Assembly: GCA_038380795.1 (NCBI GenBank)
Contig: CM076260.1
Location: forward strand, 81,443,843 to 81,507,842
Length of the DNA: 64,000 bases
Source of the DNA: Pyrocephalus nanus
Taxonomy: Eukaryota > Chordata > Aves > Passeriformes > Tyrannidae
Direction: 5' to 3'
Shown: positions 37,801 through 48,888 of the stretch, one piece after another
Layout: every line of letters begins with the position of its first letter
Numbering within the stretch: position 1 is the first letter of the stretch
Translations under genes and position numbers: made by a program
The notes under the pieces: generated by a model
The model's database searches: none
Told to the model about the DNA's origin: nothing
What the model saw: only the letters and a program-made list of their open reading frames with translations

Positions 37801-40800
37801 CAGATGCCACAGGTTGCTGAGGTAATTTATAAATAATATAAATTCAGTAACCATAAAATTGGGTTCCATGTTTCAAATTGTTTTCTATGACCTTCTTGTC
37901 TGCATCATGACCCTTTTTCATAACCACTGCTTTGCATCATCAATTCCACCTGTTCTTTCAGGAGATTGGCTATCCCTGTTTTGTGCTTGGAAGAAAAAAG
38001 TAGAAGTGACAAGTGATATGCATCTTGCTTCATGCACATGGAAATGAGCTGGGTAATGTGATGTCGTAACTAGTAGCAGTAATCTTAGCACTTTTCCAGG
38101 TTGTGTGTTCAGTAATTTGCTATTCATGTTGTGAATTGTTATTCCTGCCTCCATTTACTGAGTATGTCTAATGGGTTTGCCCTTATAATTCTCCCTGCTT
38201 CAGTTTAGTTAATAACTCTGACCCTTTCCAGTTAGCCTGATGCTCTTCCTCATCCTAAAACAAACTTGCTAACTGATGCTATGCAAAGTACAATGCTCAG
38301 TTCTTGTAGGCAAATTTTGACAGGGTGAGAGCAGAATTTTTTCCCCTGAGAAGTTTTTATGGACATCAGTGAACGATAAAAACCTCATTGGTCAATGATC
38401 TTTGATCTCTGAATGTGTTACAGGACACTTTTTCAGATAGTATGTAGATACTGACAGATAGTGTATACAGTGTTGAGACATAGCACTGCCTTTAGCTCTT
38501 TTCTTTTAAAAGAGAAGTTTTTGATCTCTTCTGGACTAAGACAGATCCCTAATTTGTGGTCTTGGAAGTACGCCAATCACTTTAATACTTATGAAACTGA
38601 TTTGTATGGGTCAAAGACAAAATATAGCTCACTTAATCAAAGTCCTTTGACACACTGTTAAGCAAGAATTTGGCATTTTTCTACAACTGTCATGGTACCT
38701 TGTCAGAGGGCTATTTACTGACAGAAGACATATTCAAAATTGGTTTCATTTTCTTCCAAGATTTCAGTTCTTTGATTTTGATACAGCTGTGATCTTGCCT
38801 TGGCAGTTTTTTGCACTTTCCTGATAGGTCAAGTAAAGTGATCTATTAAAATAGCATTTCCATTCCAACATGTTTTTACCAACTTGATAAGGGTATAAAA
38901 CAAGGTCTGATAGCAATAGCATTTTATTAGCAAGCACTCTGAAAGTTGGAAAGCAGCTATTACAACAGTAATAATAATTCTTGACCAGTTTCTAGAGAGA
39001 AACTAGAAGTCTACATCAGAAATCAAAGCTCCCAATACCTGCTGCAAACCTCCCACTAAATTTTGAGTGTGACAGAAACATGGAGATTATTAACAATACC
39101 TTCTTTACAGCAAAGAAAGAGACACAACCCTTTTTTTAGAAGTAGAAAATATTAACCTGTTGTGACTTTTTTCTAAAAGCTTGATTGGAACTCAGAGAAA
39201 CTGTCTTTTCCTAATTTCTTTCCTCATCCTTGATTTTGTATCTCTTTACAGGTCCTCTCTGTAAATGCTTTTGTTGTCATTTCCAATTGCCTTTTTCGGG
39301 GAAGTAACTTAAAGACTTTCATTGTCCTGTCTTAAAGACATTGGTCTCAGCACACCAACTCTGACATGCAAACTCTGTCTCCTATTCATCAATCTTACCA
39401 ATTCCTTCTGTACAGTTATAAGGTAAATGGCTCTGAATGACAGAGGATGTGCACATTTTGGAATGCCTTCTCAGAATTTATTCTTGGCATGTCAATGTAT
39501 ACCAGTCATGTGGCAAAACATACTGGAAATCTTCTTTTCTTTAGTGGGTAGTTCTGTATGAAGGCTAACGACACCCAGGAGAGCCAGTCTCTATAGGCAA
39601 TCAGTTGTGTCCTTTCCAGACAGATACTAATTTCTTGGCTGTCAGGTTTGTTGGTGCTCCACAGAGATGTGTTCCTGGAGTACTGTTCTAGCAGGCTGGC
39701 CACACGAGACCAAAAAAAAAAAAAAATGTCCATACTCCTTGTGGAGATAAATCCTTTTGGTGTAGTACTCAGTTTAATGGATCCAGCTTATTCAGAGCAG
39801 TTGAAGGGCAGAGATCAGGTTAAAACTGTAATTGTTCTGTCTCTGCTCCTGACCTGATATCAAGATGCAGTCTAAATGGGTGCAAGCCAGTTGGGCAAGG
39901 TAGTATGGGTCTGCTCTTCTTCAAGTTATATTTTGTGTCAGGGAATATTCTTTTCTCTGTCCTGCCCACCTCATGGTTTGTGGTTATAAAATTCTCCATA
40001 ACTTAGCTCACTTTCAGTTTCTCTGGTGACTGCTTCAATAACCAGTCTCACCCTCACCTGTATTTTATAAACAACTTTATCATGTGAAACTCTCTTTCTT
40101 CAGCCCCTGTCCACTTCACAAGCCGCAACTACTGACAGCTGCAGTCACAGTGTTTTTGGACTACTCTCCGTGGAAAAACTGTTCAGGAATATGCCTCTGC
40201 CTCAAAGTAACAATAATATATTTCTTTGCTATATCAAAAAATTCAGGTTGGCTCTTTAAAAGCTATTTGACTAAGAGTAATGGCTTAGGGAAAATTGCAC
40301 TAAATATAAAATATAGAAAAGCTCTGTGTTTTAGAGGTCTTCCCTTCTGGGATGAAAGATATCAAAATAATATTTATTCACGTAGAAATAAAGCAAAAAT
40401 TCAACACATAATAAATTATGTAAGTAAATCCACAATTAATCATAGAAGTCAATTGGTCAAGCATTGAAAATGTTAGCAAATTACAGCAAACACTAGAAAG
40501 GCTGAAAAATTCTGTTCAGCAATCAAATTGTTTGTATGAGTTCCTTGCTGCAAATAAAATTCTATTAATGACAATAATATTTGGAGATATTTGTGTAAAA
40601 TATATAGCGGCTGTTTATAATCCAAGAAAAATTTGTATTCTTGCTTAACTAATCAATTTGAATTTTTTAAGCATAGTTGTGCCACTTCAGTAAATCCATA
40701 ATTTATTAAAAATGGTTTCAGATTAATAAATGACAGCTCTTACTCAAATTAAGTTTTTCCCAGAATTAGTATAGCTTCAAAACTTCAGATGGTTAAAAAT

Positions 40801-42742
40801 ATAGTGCATGCAACTAGCTATACATAAGTGCTGGAGTTCATTGCTAAACTTATTTTGGTGATAGTCTTTGCTAATATTGCAGTACTGCAGTAATAGTCTT
40901 TTGGGAGGCTTTTAGTGCAAAATCATTATTCTAAGTACCAGGAATTTGGGAGGGTAATTCTTGTATAGAAAAAGTGAAAAAAATGCCTCTTTTACTACAG
41001 GTAAAAAGGATATCTATGCTTATAATTAAGTATAACCTAAGAATGTGTCCAATAGGGTGCACTGTAATCACCTCTTTGCCAATCAGCAAAAAAGCCCTCC
41101 ATCTAAACTTGAAAGGTTCTTTTAGTCAAAGGTCATCTTTACTGTTTTGTTTTCTCCCTACTTAAAAGTGTGTCATTTACTACAAGAACATATGTTTTGC
41201 TAAGCTTCTGTGTTTGAAGAACTTTGTTATTTGCAGTGAACATAACAGTTTCCTGAAAGAAACAGTGTTGACAGGTTTGAGTAGTTCATCTGTGTGACTT
41301 TTAACCCATCATTTAAGGAAAAAAATCTCATTTGAAATAAACATCTCTAAATTGTGCAGGTAGTTGTAAGGCAACATCTTCTGACTCCTTATTAACTGAC
41401 TTTAGTGCTGCACAGTTATTTATGGCACAGATTGAAAGTATAAATGCCTCTTCATTAGTCTATGACTCAGGTTTAATCAGTGCTGAGATTTGGGATCTGG
41501 GGATCATTAATGCAGTTCTACAATTTACCCAGCTCTGTGACATCACTACCAGTTAAACATAGCCTTGTAAACTAACAGTATTCTTACCATCTATTAATTG
41601 CCTCCTGGCAGTGAAATGCCTTTTGGCTTCACTTGCAGCTTTTTGGTATGCAGATTTCTCAATCATTAATCCCTACACTCAGGATTCAGAATCTTTCAGC
41701 ATTAGAGGTATGACCCCAGGACAGGATTTTTATTTTTTTTTTTAAACATATTTTCATGGGGAATTAGGAGAAATATATATGCATTGAACTCTAACCACCA
41801 AATTCCCCCTAGTCTAAACAGATAATACTGGTGTCAGCAACTAAAGATGGCATTTCTGCACCTTGAATAGAAAATTTTTAAAAAGTGTTTTGGAAGAGAG
41901 AAGGAGAAAAAAGACATACAGTTATTACTAAGTTATCTTTCCTAAACATGACTAGAATCTTGCCAAATTCTTCTGCTGAGTAATACTGAAAAAGAAGTAA
42001 AAGTGTTTTGCTTTCATAAATGCACAGATAAGTGTACACTGTTTGGAAAAACGACACTGAATTAAAAAAAATTTATCTAAAGGAAAAATTGTGGGAACTA
42101 AGATCTTCAACTATATTTACATCTGCTAACTTTTTTTTGTTACCCAATTATACTGACTACAAAAGTTAGAGTAAAAAAGATTAATTAGTACTTTTCATGT
42201 TAAATTTATCTGAGAGAATTTTTTCTGTACTTTTTGAGATCTTGAGATTATGTGATGAAAATTGATAAGAAATGTCCGTAAGGAGCAAAAATTTCTTGGG
42301 TAGAGGCTGGAGATTTTTGCAACACCTTCTTTTAATCTTCCTCATTCACTCTTTTAACTCTACATAGTGGTTGATGCTTCTTACTAGCCTGCCCCAGTGA
42401 TCACAGGTCACCTTGTGAGAAGCATGGTATGTGTCTTCAGCTATTTGACATCCACTGAACAGCCCTGGTAATTTTCCATTTTTTAAGTGATTGGATGACT
42501 ATATTTTTGGCTGTACTTGCTAAGATTTTGGAGGTTTAAATGGCTTTCCTAAGGAGAAATGCCCACTGAAAATAGTACAAAGCTGGTAAAGGAGACATAA
42601 TCTCTTTCGCTATAAATGCAGCAAATACAAGAAAAATTTTGGTGAGTAAAAGGAAACTGTGGAGAAAAGTGTGACAGAAAATAAAACAGACTGTGGCAAG
42701 GACAGCACAGAAATCCTGTAAAGGACTATTAATTACAGCTGT
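31876..42742. other. Long unique AT-rich stretch, no gene seen
   Basis: This is nearly 11 kb without a recognisable repeat family or supported gene. An A15 run lies at 39712-39726. An ATGCAAAT octamer lies at 35128-35135. The stretch 41390-41700 is a candidate conserved element discussed in the findings. All open frames are short (up to 127 codons at 40084-40467) with no known domain. Confidence 0.5.
39712..39726. repeat. A15 homopolymer run
   Basis: Fifteen A residues inside otherwise unique sequence. No retroposed body was recognised upstream. Confidence 0.9.
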
Positions 42743-42980
42743 TTTCATTGAACTGTTAAAGTTGGAAAAGTTCTTTAAGATCATCAAATCCAACCATCAG
42801 TGCAGCACCACCACAATGTTCACCATTAAATCATGTCCTCAAGTGCCATATCCACAAATTTTTTGAACTGAACACAGTACTTGAGGTGTGGCTGAGTACA
42901 GGGTGATGAACACTGCCCTGGTCCTGCCCACCACACAGGAATGCCCTTAACCTTCTTGACCACCTGGGAACACTGCCGCT
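42743..42980 (-). mobile_element. CR1 LINE 3' fragment, minus strand
   Basis: Read on plus, the segment is the reverse complement of a CR1 3' region. It shows 'gttggaaaagttctttaaga', 'tcatcaaatccaacca', 'ttcaccattaaatcatgtcc', 'tcaagtgccatatccac', 'ttttttgaactg', 'gtacttgaggtgtggctg', 'gggtgatgaacactgccctg', and 'ccttcttgaccacctggg'. These blocks occur in the order expected for an avian CR1 copy inserted on the minus strand. The far boundary near 42980 is where the match is lost. It has no coding capacity. Confidence 0.85.
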
Positions 42981-45900
42981 ATTTTTTGGGAATAGTGCTA
43001 AAGCACACACCATCTCAGAAACAAAGATGTCTCCTTGTCGTAGGAGTTCAGTCCTTCTCCCAGAGCCTTCCTTGGCTTATAATTTCAGAATCATGGACTC
43101 CCATTGCCTGGTCCCTGAAAAATTATAGAGGAGTCAGCTTGTCAGTTTAGCCTGCTGTATACAAGTATAGCTACCCATAATGAAATACCAGCTTCAGCAA
43201 ACAGCTTCTGAATTTCTTCTATTAATGGTGAGGTTCCTTTTCATGCAAAACTTGTACATTAAAATAGTAAGAAGCCTCCAGGAGTGTTTTTCACAACCAG
43301 AGAACTGTGTGACACTTCATAGAAAATGTTCTACAACTACCTTACTTTTTTTTCTTTTGTTTTTTTTCGTCATGTACATGTATTTGTTCCAGATAAAAGG
43401 CCTAGATCTAGGTGTATAGTAGTAATTTTAGAATAAAATAAAACAACGCTTCATATCATGGAATAGTTCCACGCTCTTTGGGAAGTGCATAACTCTCAGC
43501 ATGGAGAAATAGGGTGTCCCAGATTTTATTTACTGCATTTGACTTGACAGGGACAAGAGTAGACAGAGTGGTAAGGACTGAGCTTTTGTGTCCATGTGAT
43601 TCTGTGTATGTGTATCCGTGTGATTAGTCCAACTTTCCGCCTGAGGTCTCCAGAGGATGCAGAGGTCTATGATGACTTCCTGAGCCCTGCAGTAGACAAC
43701 TGTTGGCACTTCTGTTACATGCTTGCCCTGCTCTTTTCTTCTTCTTGCCTTCAAATTCTAATATTTTTCTAGGCAAGTTTGGCTGGCTAGTTCAAATTCT
43801 GCAGTTAGTTTTCTTGCATGATTGCTACTCTTCACATTAAACATCCACATAAAGTCCAGTATACACGATTTTCCAGCTTTAGGTAGAGGATCTTGGTGAC
43901 CATCTTGTACATAAATAACTACTTGGTATTCATTTAGTTATAAACTTCATTTACACCACAGAATGCATCATGAGAAAGCAAATAAAGATGCAAGCAGGTC
44001 CAGCTCTTGGTGACCACAGGAATGCAGCATCAGCATTCTGAAAAGAAGTTAGGATTCATCCAGGTGCAAAAAGAAAGTGGCTTAGGTAACTTTGGAAATT
44101 GCCCAATTGCATGGTGCCTGAGAGCAGTTAGTGAGCAAAGTGATGGAACTGTTTAAACTCACAGACAAAAGCTAGACAAGACTCAATAGAAGCAGAGAAA
44201 AAGTTGTTTGAAATTTTACATCTTTGGAAAATGTAAAATTTTAAAAAGGCTAAGGCTACTGCCTGTTGTGACACTCACCCCCACATGAGAGCAGCGTCCT
44301 AAGGTGGGGAGTCAGCTTTCTCACTAGGGCTCTGTAGTTGATGACTGTGATCTCAAATTCCTGAACACAATTCGTGTCATGAAAACTGGCTACAAACGTC
44401 AGGTACATTGAAATAAAGGCAAAAGACAAACAGCAGGTTATTCTCTTACTGATCTGCCCATACCTCATTTGACAGAATTCAAACTCTGTCACTCATTGCA
44501 TTTAATGAGATGGAGTTTTTGCAGTAGGAACACAACATCATACACAAATTCTTAGTTAACTCCTCCACGCCTGAAGTACGTGTTAGAGTTCAAATTTCAC
44601 ATGTCTCAGGACTAAGGATAATGCATGCACAGTGTTAGACTGGATCCATTCTCTAGGCAATACAGGGCATGATAATTCGTGTGTGTGGAGATGGTCTTAA
44701 TGGCAATGACAGCAATATTTTGTCTGACAACCTTTATATCACCTGTAATCACACAGTCAACATACAGAGATTCTGCCATTTATAACTGCTCTCGTTTTAG
44801 TATCCCAAAGAATTTTGAACACAAGTATTAATTTCTTTTTCACTCCTGAAAAAAACCACAAATGTGATTTCCCCTAGGCTGAAAAAGCACCCTGCAAAAA
44901 TTATGGAGCTGACCTCCCCCACACATTCATCCTGACGTCTTTAAGTGTCAGTGTCAATTAACCATGATGGTGATGGTAAACCACAAAGGCATAGTTTTAC
45001 ATTTATCTCCTAGCAGTGGAAAGCCAAAAATAATATCATTTGCAATTATTTAGTAAAGTTCAAACCAGTCTCAAGTAAACAAATATGATACAAACGTGAA
45101 ATAGGTGTAGTCAATGGCTCTGTTTTCAGAATATGCATGTGTGTGTGCATTGTTGTGTGAATGAGCTTGCATTTCCATTTTGAGCAGAGGTAAGCATACA
45201 GCAGAGCTGCAGTCCACTCCTCTGGTCATAATTTTACTGCATGCTCCCTTCCCAAAGATGTGGTCACAGAAGCAGTCCGTGCTTGGAATCATACTGTTTT
45301 GCTATGGCAATTTCTTGACTGATGTATTTTTCACATGTACACCCTGACAGTCTCAGATGTTTGGGTTACAGGAAATTTTTCAGAATGTTCTGAGTTTCCA
45401 GTATCAGAGATCTACTGCAAAGACACTAGAATTATCACCAAAGAGATTGTATGTTACAGCTTTGGGGACAAACAACCCTTTGGGGAAGAACAACCAATGT
45501 TCTTATTTGAAGCAACACAGTCATTGGCAGCCCACCAGGCTGTGCAGATCTCTATTTGTTGTATTTTGAATGGAGTTGGCTCCTGGTGTGTATAAATGGG
45601 AAGTTATAATGGTATTAAATCCCATGTGTAGACGTCAGTTGATAAAGACTAAAGCAGTGAACTTAACAATGAAGGATAAAGTCTGGTAGCAGCCAATATA
45701 TGCTTTAAAACTGTGCTTTGTTTCTTTCCTGGGGTATGTTCCATAATCAGCCTCATAGATCTTCAGTTTACTAGGGTGTTAGTTTTTTATGCTGCAGACT
45801 AGATGCTCCTAACAGGATGTGTACATATAAATATAAAAATAGAAAGTGTTCTATAATAGCACCTCACAACGTATTTACTAGATTTGTAGGTTGTTTTTCC

Positions 45901-46246
45901 ATAGAGCCATGCAGCTTTCCATAAGCTTTGCACTAATACATTTAAAAGCCAGTAATATTCTTTTTGGTCTCTGTGTGCTCCTAATGAATGATTAAATATT
46001 AATTCTCTTCAGTGCCTTCTGATTGCATAAAGAGATCTGGCAATTATGGATACTTGCTGTGTTTACCAATGTGCTCACATGCTAATACTCCTAAGAATAG
46101 CACTATTACCAATGGAATAAAGGTAGGCAAAGCAGGCATTGCTCATTTTATTAGTGTGGGTTTTTTTAAAAAATCAATATTTACATCTTGGGAAAAGACT
46201 TAAATCATAACTGCTATGCACACTTTGTCAAGCAATGGCAGCTTTT

Positions 46247-46282
46247 CTGTCTGAAGAGATTTCAGAAAACCTCTTCAGACAG
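46247..46282. repeat. Perfect 12-bp hairpin with 12-nt loop
   Basis: The arms CTGTCTGAAGAG (46247-46258) and CTCTTCAGACAG (46271-46282) are exact complements, separated by ATTTCAGAAAAC. The stem is of mixed base composition, so it is less likely to be chance than the AT-only stems in this window. Pairing does not clearly extend outward, so it is short for a microRNA precursor. Confidence 0.85.
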
Positions 46283-46385
46283 CCTTGCACTCTGAGCTGT
46301 AGGTATGCAGTTCCGAGTCTGTTCCTCAGAACTGGCCCACATTCACATTCACTTACTGATCCATTGATGCTGATATGACACCTTA

Positions 46386-46409
46386 ATGACCTCTTCATGT
46401 TGAGGTCAT
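46386..46409. repeat. 8-bp inverted repeat with AGGTCA half-sites
   Basis: ATGACCTC (46386-46393) and GAGGTCAT (46402-46409) are exact complements around an 8-base loop. The arms contain TGACCT and AGGTCA, the core half-site bound by many nuclear receptors, in an everted arrangement with a 10-base spacer. Binding is not implied by sequence alone. Confidence 0.6.
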
Positions 46410-47652
46410 GTTGATGCCAGAGTGAAGGAAGAAGAGGACAGGTTTCCTGACACTTGATCTCCAGCAATCCCTCTTTAAAGAAATGATTAATACTCATCCA
46501 ACATGTCCTAATACTTCCATGTATATCAGCTTGATGTTCCCAGACACAGGTAGACTTAAAGATCAACAGAGCAGTTCCACGAAACCTTCTGCACCTTCCC
46601 ATTCGGAAATCCAGATGGTGGACTGAGAACTGTTCTCATCAGTTTCTCTACATCAAGATTTGCCTGGGACAGGTAATGATCTGTTCAGAGCTGGGAGAAA
46701 TTTCCAGTCAAAAAGGTTTAAAAGATGGAACTGAGTTTTAAACCCAGCCAAAAGGTGTGATCAAAATTTACCTTTAAATTTGATGATCTGGGGAAAAAAA
46801 GAGTGAAAACTATTTAGACTTTTGAAGTTTTAACACAAATATGTTTTACTTTTGATTATTGCTTTAATATTTCAATATTTTTCTTAATCTCAGAAAACGT
46901 TTCCTATATCTCAGGGGTTTTTTTCCCTTCAAAGAGAATAATATGGAGAAAAAAAAGCATTATGTACATTTTTTCTCTGAAACTCAGAAAATATAAATGT
47001 TGAAAACCACTTCTAAAATATAAAGAATGCTTTTCATATACCATTTTTTCAGTCAGCTTGATTTTGGTGCTCATATTCCACATGACTATTGATAGATATC
47101 AGCAAAACAAAAGTCTGCTGTATAGTGACTGGCAGATGACTCGCTGGGTCACTGAGGGATGTGTGAACGTCCTTTCCATTCTGGCTTAAGCCAAACAATT
47201 TTTAAGCTTGTTGGCCAACAGAAGAAGGGTTTATCTTAGCCAGCGATAAGCAACTTTTATTTTCTGCCTTGTTCCTTGATTGCCATTGTAAGGGAAATAG
47301 AAATATTTTTCGCTTCTATAGAAAGAGGGAAGCAGTTTTCTCCCCTGCCTTCTGCTTCCACAGGTGATTTCAGAAAGCAGACATCTGTCTTTGGCAGTCT
47401 GGATAATGCTAATTCTTCCTTCTCCTGTTGAATTCCTGCACCACAGTCTTACCACTGTATTTTTATTTCCTCTGCCTTTCAGCAGCTGTTTTTTCACTCT
47501 ATCCCTTCAGAAATATGAAAAGTCTAGAATAATTCTAAGGAAAAAGTAAAAGCACTGTTTCCTGACAAATTTTAGAGCAGAATCAGTATCACATAAACAG
47601 GAGTATGCTTCTTGTAACCAACACAGGCCTCATAGAGGTAGCAGTGATTGAT

Positions 47653-47730
47653 CTTTCTTTCTTCCTTTCCTTCCTTTCTTCCTTCCTTTTTTATTCCTTC
47701 ATCTTCTTTTCCTTCTTTTATTCTTTTATT
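47653..47730. repeat. Polypyrimidine (TTCC/TTTC)n tract
   Basis: About 78 bases are almost entirely T and C in TTCC and TTTC units, with a few A interruptions toward the 3' side. Tracts of this type are typically unstable in length. The plus frame 47605-47793 reading Phe/Ser-rich is an artefact of it. Confidence 0.93.
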
Positions 47731-48739
47731 AAAATATACTATTCTGTCAAGCCAATTTCCTTAGCTGTTGTTCCACCTGATATACAACAATAAGAAGAAA
47801 TCTCATGGACTGTGTATGTTACAGATTTTATCTTTGGCCATTTATGTCATTTGGATGTTTATGAATCTTTGATGGGGAACCTTTCAACATTAGTAAAAAT
47901 AGTTCTTGTAACCCTTCCACCAAAAATGTTGTGATAAATAGATGAAGCTATTTTAAAATTACTAAAACCAGGAAATAAGTGCAAATACACAGAAATAGAA
48001 AAAACTTCAATAATAAAAATTAAAAAGGTAAAATGAAGTAACCAGAAAAAATATAATAAAATAAAAACATTAAAATATTAAAATAGCTGGGAAGTAAAAT
48101 ATAGCCTTCCAGCTAAATAGTCTTGCTATGCAAGTCTTTGCTTGTGCACAGCTTTAGAAACTAGAAGTCAAAAACCTACATAAAAAATAGATAGATCATA
48201 TAATTTTCCTTTGGCCACAGTAGAAATACAAAAGCAAATAGTCGCCATGACCACTGTTAGTTCACAGTTTAAGATATCAAAATTTGATATTCTAATCTAT
48301 GAATAAGCTAAGCAAAGACTTTTCACTGACTTTAAAAGACCACATCCTTCAGATTTACTCTATCAGATCTCCACAGAGATTGAATTTTCTTCTCCAGTGT
48401 TTTGATCACTATCCCAGCAATTATTAAAACTGATTTTTTAAGCATGTGCCACTGCACTGGTAAACAAATAAAAATATATACCTGCCTTCTTTTTGGCACC
48501 CAGAAAATTAACTGCAGAATACCATGATTGCTCTGTGAGGAGAATGTTTATTTTCAGGGATTTCACATGGAGATCTTCACCCCTGTCTTCAGCTCTGTCT
48601 AGGGCAGCCTTTTCTCCCTTTGAGTGCTGGTGAGAGGTAAGAATCAGCATGCTGGGGGGAAGCAGGTGTGAACAAGAGCTGTTCACTAGAGGGACTAGTA
48701 TTACAGAACACATAAACAATGTGCCTATGAACATTTCAT

Positions 48740-48888
48740 AAGATCATAGAATCATTTAGGTTTGAAAAGATGCTAAAAAATCATCTAATCTGACACTGAA
48801 TCCACCACTGCCAAGTCCACCATTAAACCATGTCTCTAAGAACCATATCTGCACAACTTTTAAATACCTCCAGGGATAGAGAGTGTGA
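48740..48888 (-). mobile_element. CR1 LINE 3' fragment, minus strand
   Basis: Read on plus it shows 'agatcatagaatcatttagg', 'tttgaaaagatg', 'aatcatctaatctgacac', 'ccaccattaaaccatgtctc', 'taagaaccatatctgcac', and 'ttttaaatacctccaggga'. This is the reverse complement of an avian CR1 3' end starting at its terminal 'atcatagaatca' repeat. The insertion is therefore on the minus strand and 5'-truncated where the match ends near 48888. Confidence 0.92.

Larger units (their letters stand above)
42981..48739. other. Unique sequence with one pyrimidine tract and a hairpin pair; no gene seen
   Basis: No gene is supported. Two perfect hairpins lie close together at 46247-46282 and 46386-46409, and a (TTCC)n-type tract lies at 47653-47730. 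The minus-strand frame 46228-46602 (124 codons) covers the hairpins and has no recognised domain. The stretch 47940-48090 is A-rich. Confidence 0.5.

Noticed and set aside
44256..44492. 78-codon minus-strand frame with a hydrophobic stretch resembling a membrane segment.
   Set aside because: A single short hydrophobic run with no family match and no exon context. Chance is the simpler explanation.
46228..46602. 124-codon minus-strand frame, possible pseudogene.
   Set aside because: No similarity I can recognise. The length is within what is expected by chance, and it covers inverted repeats.
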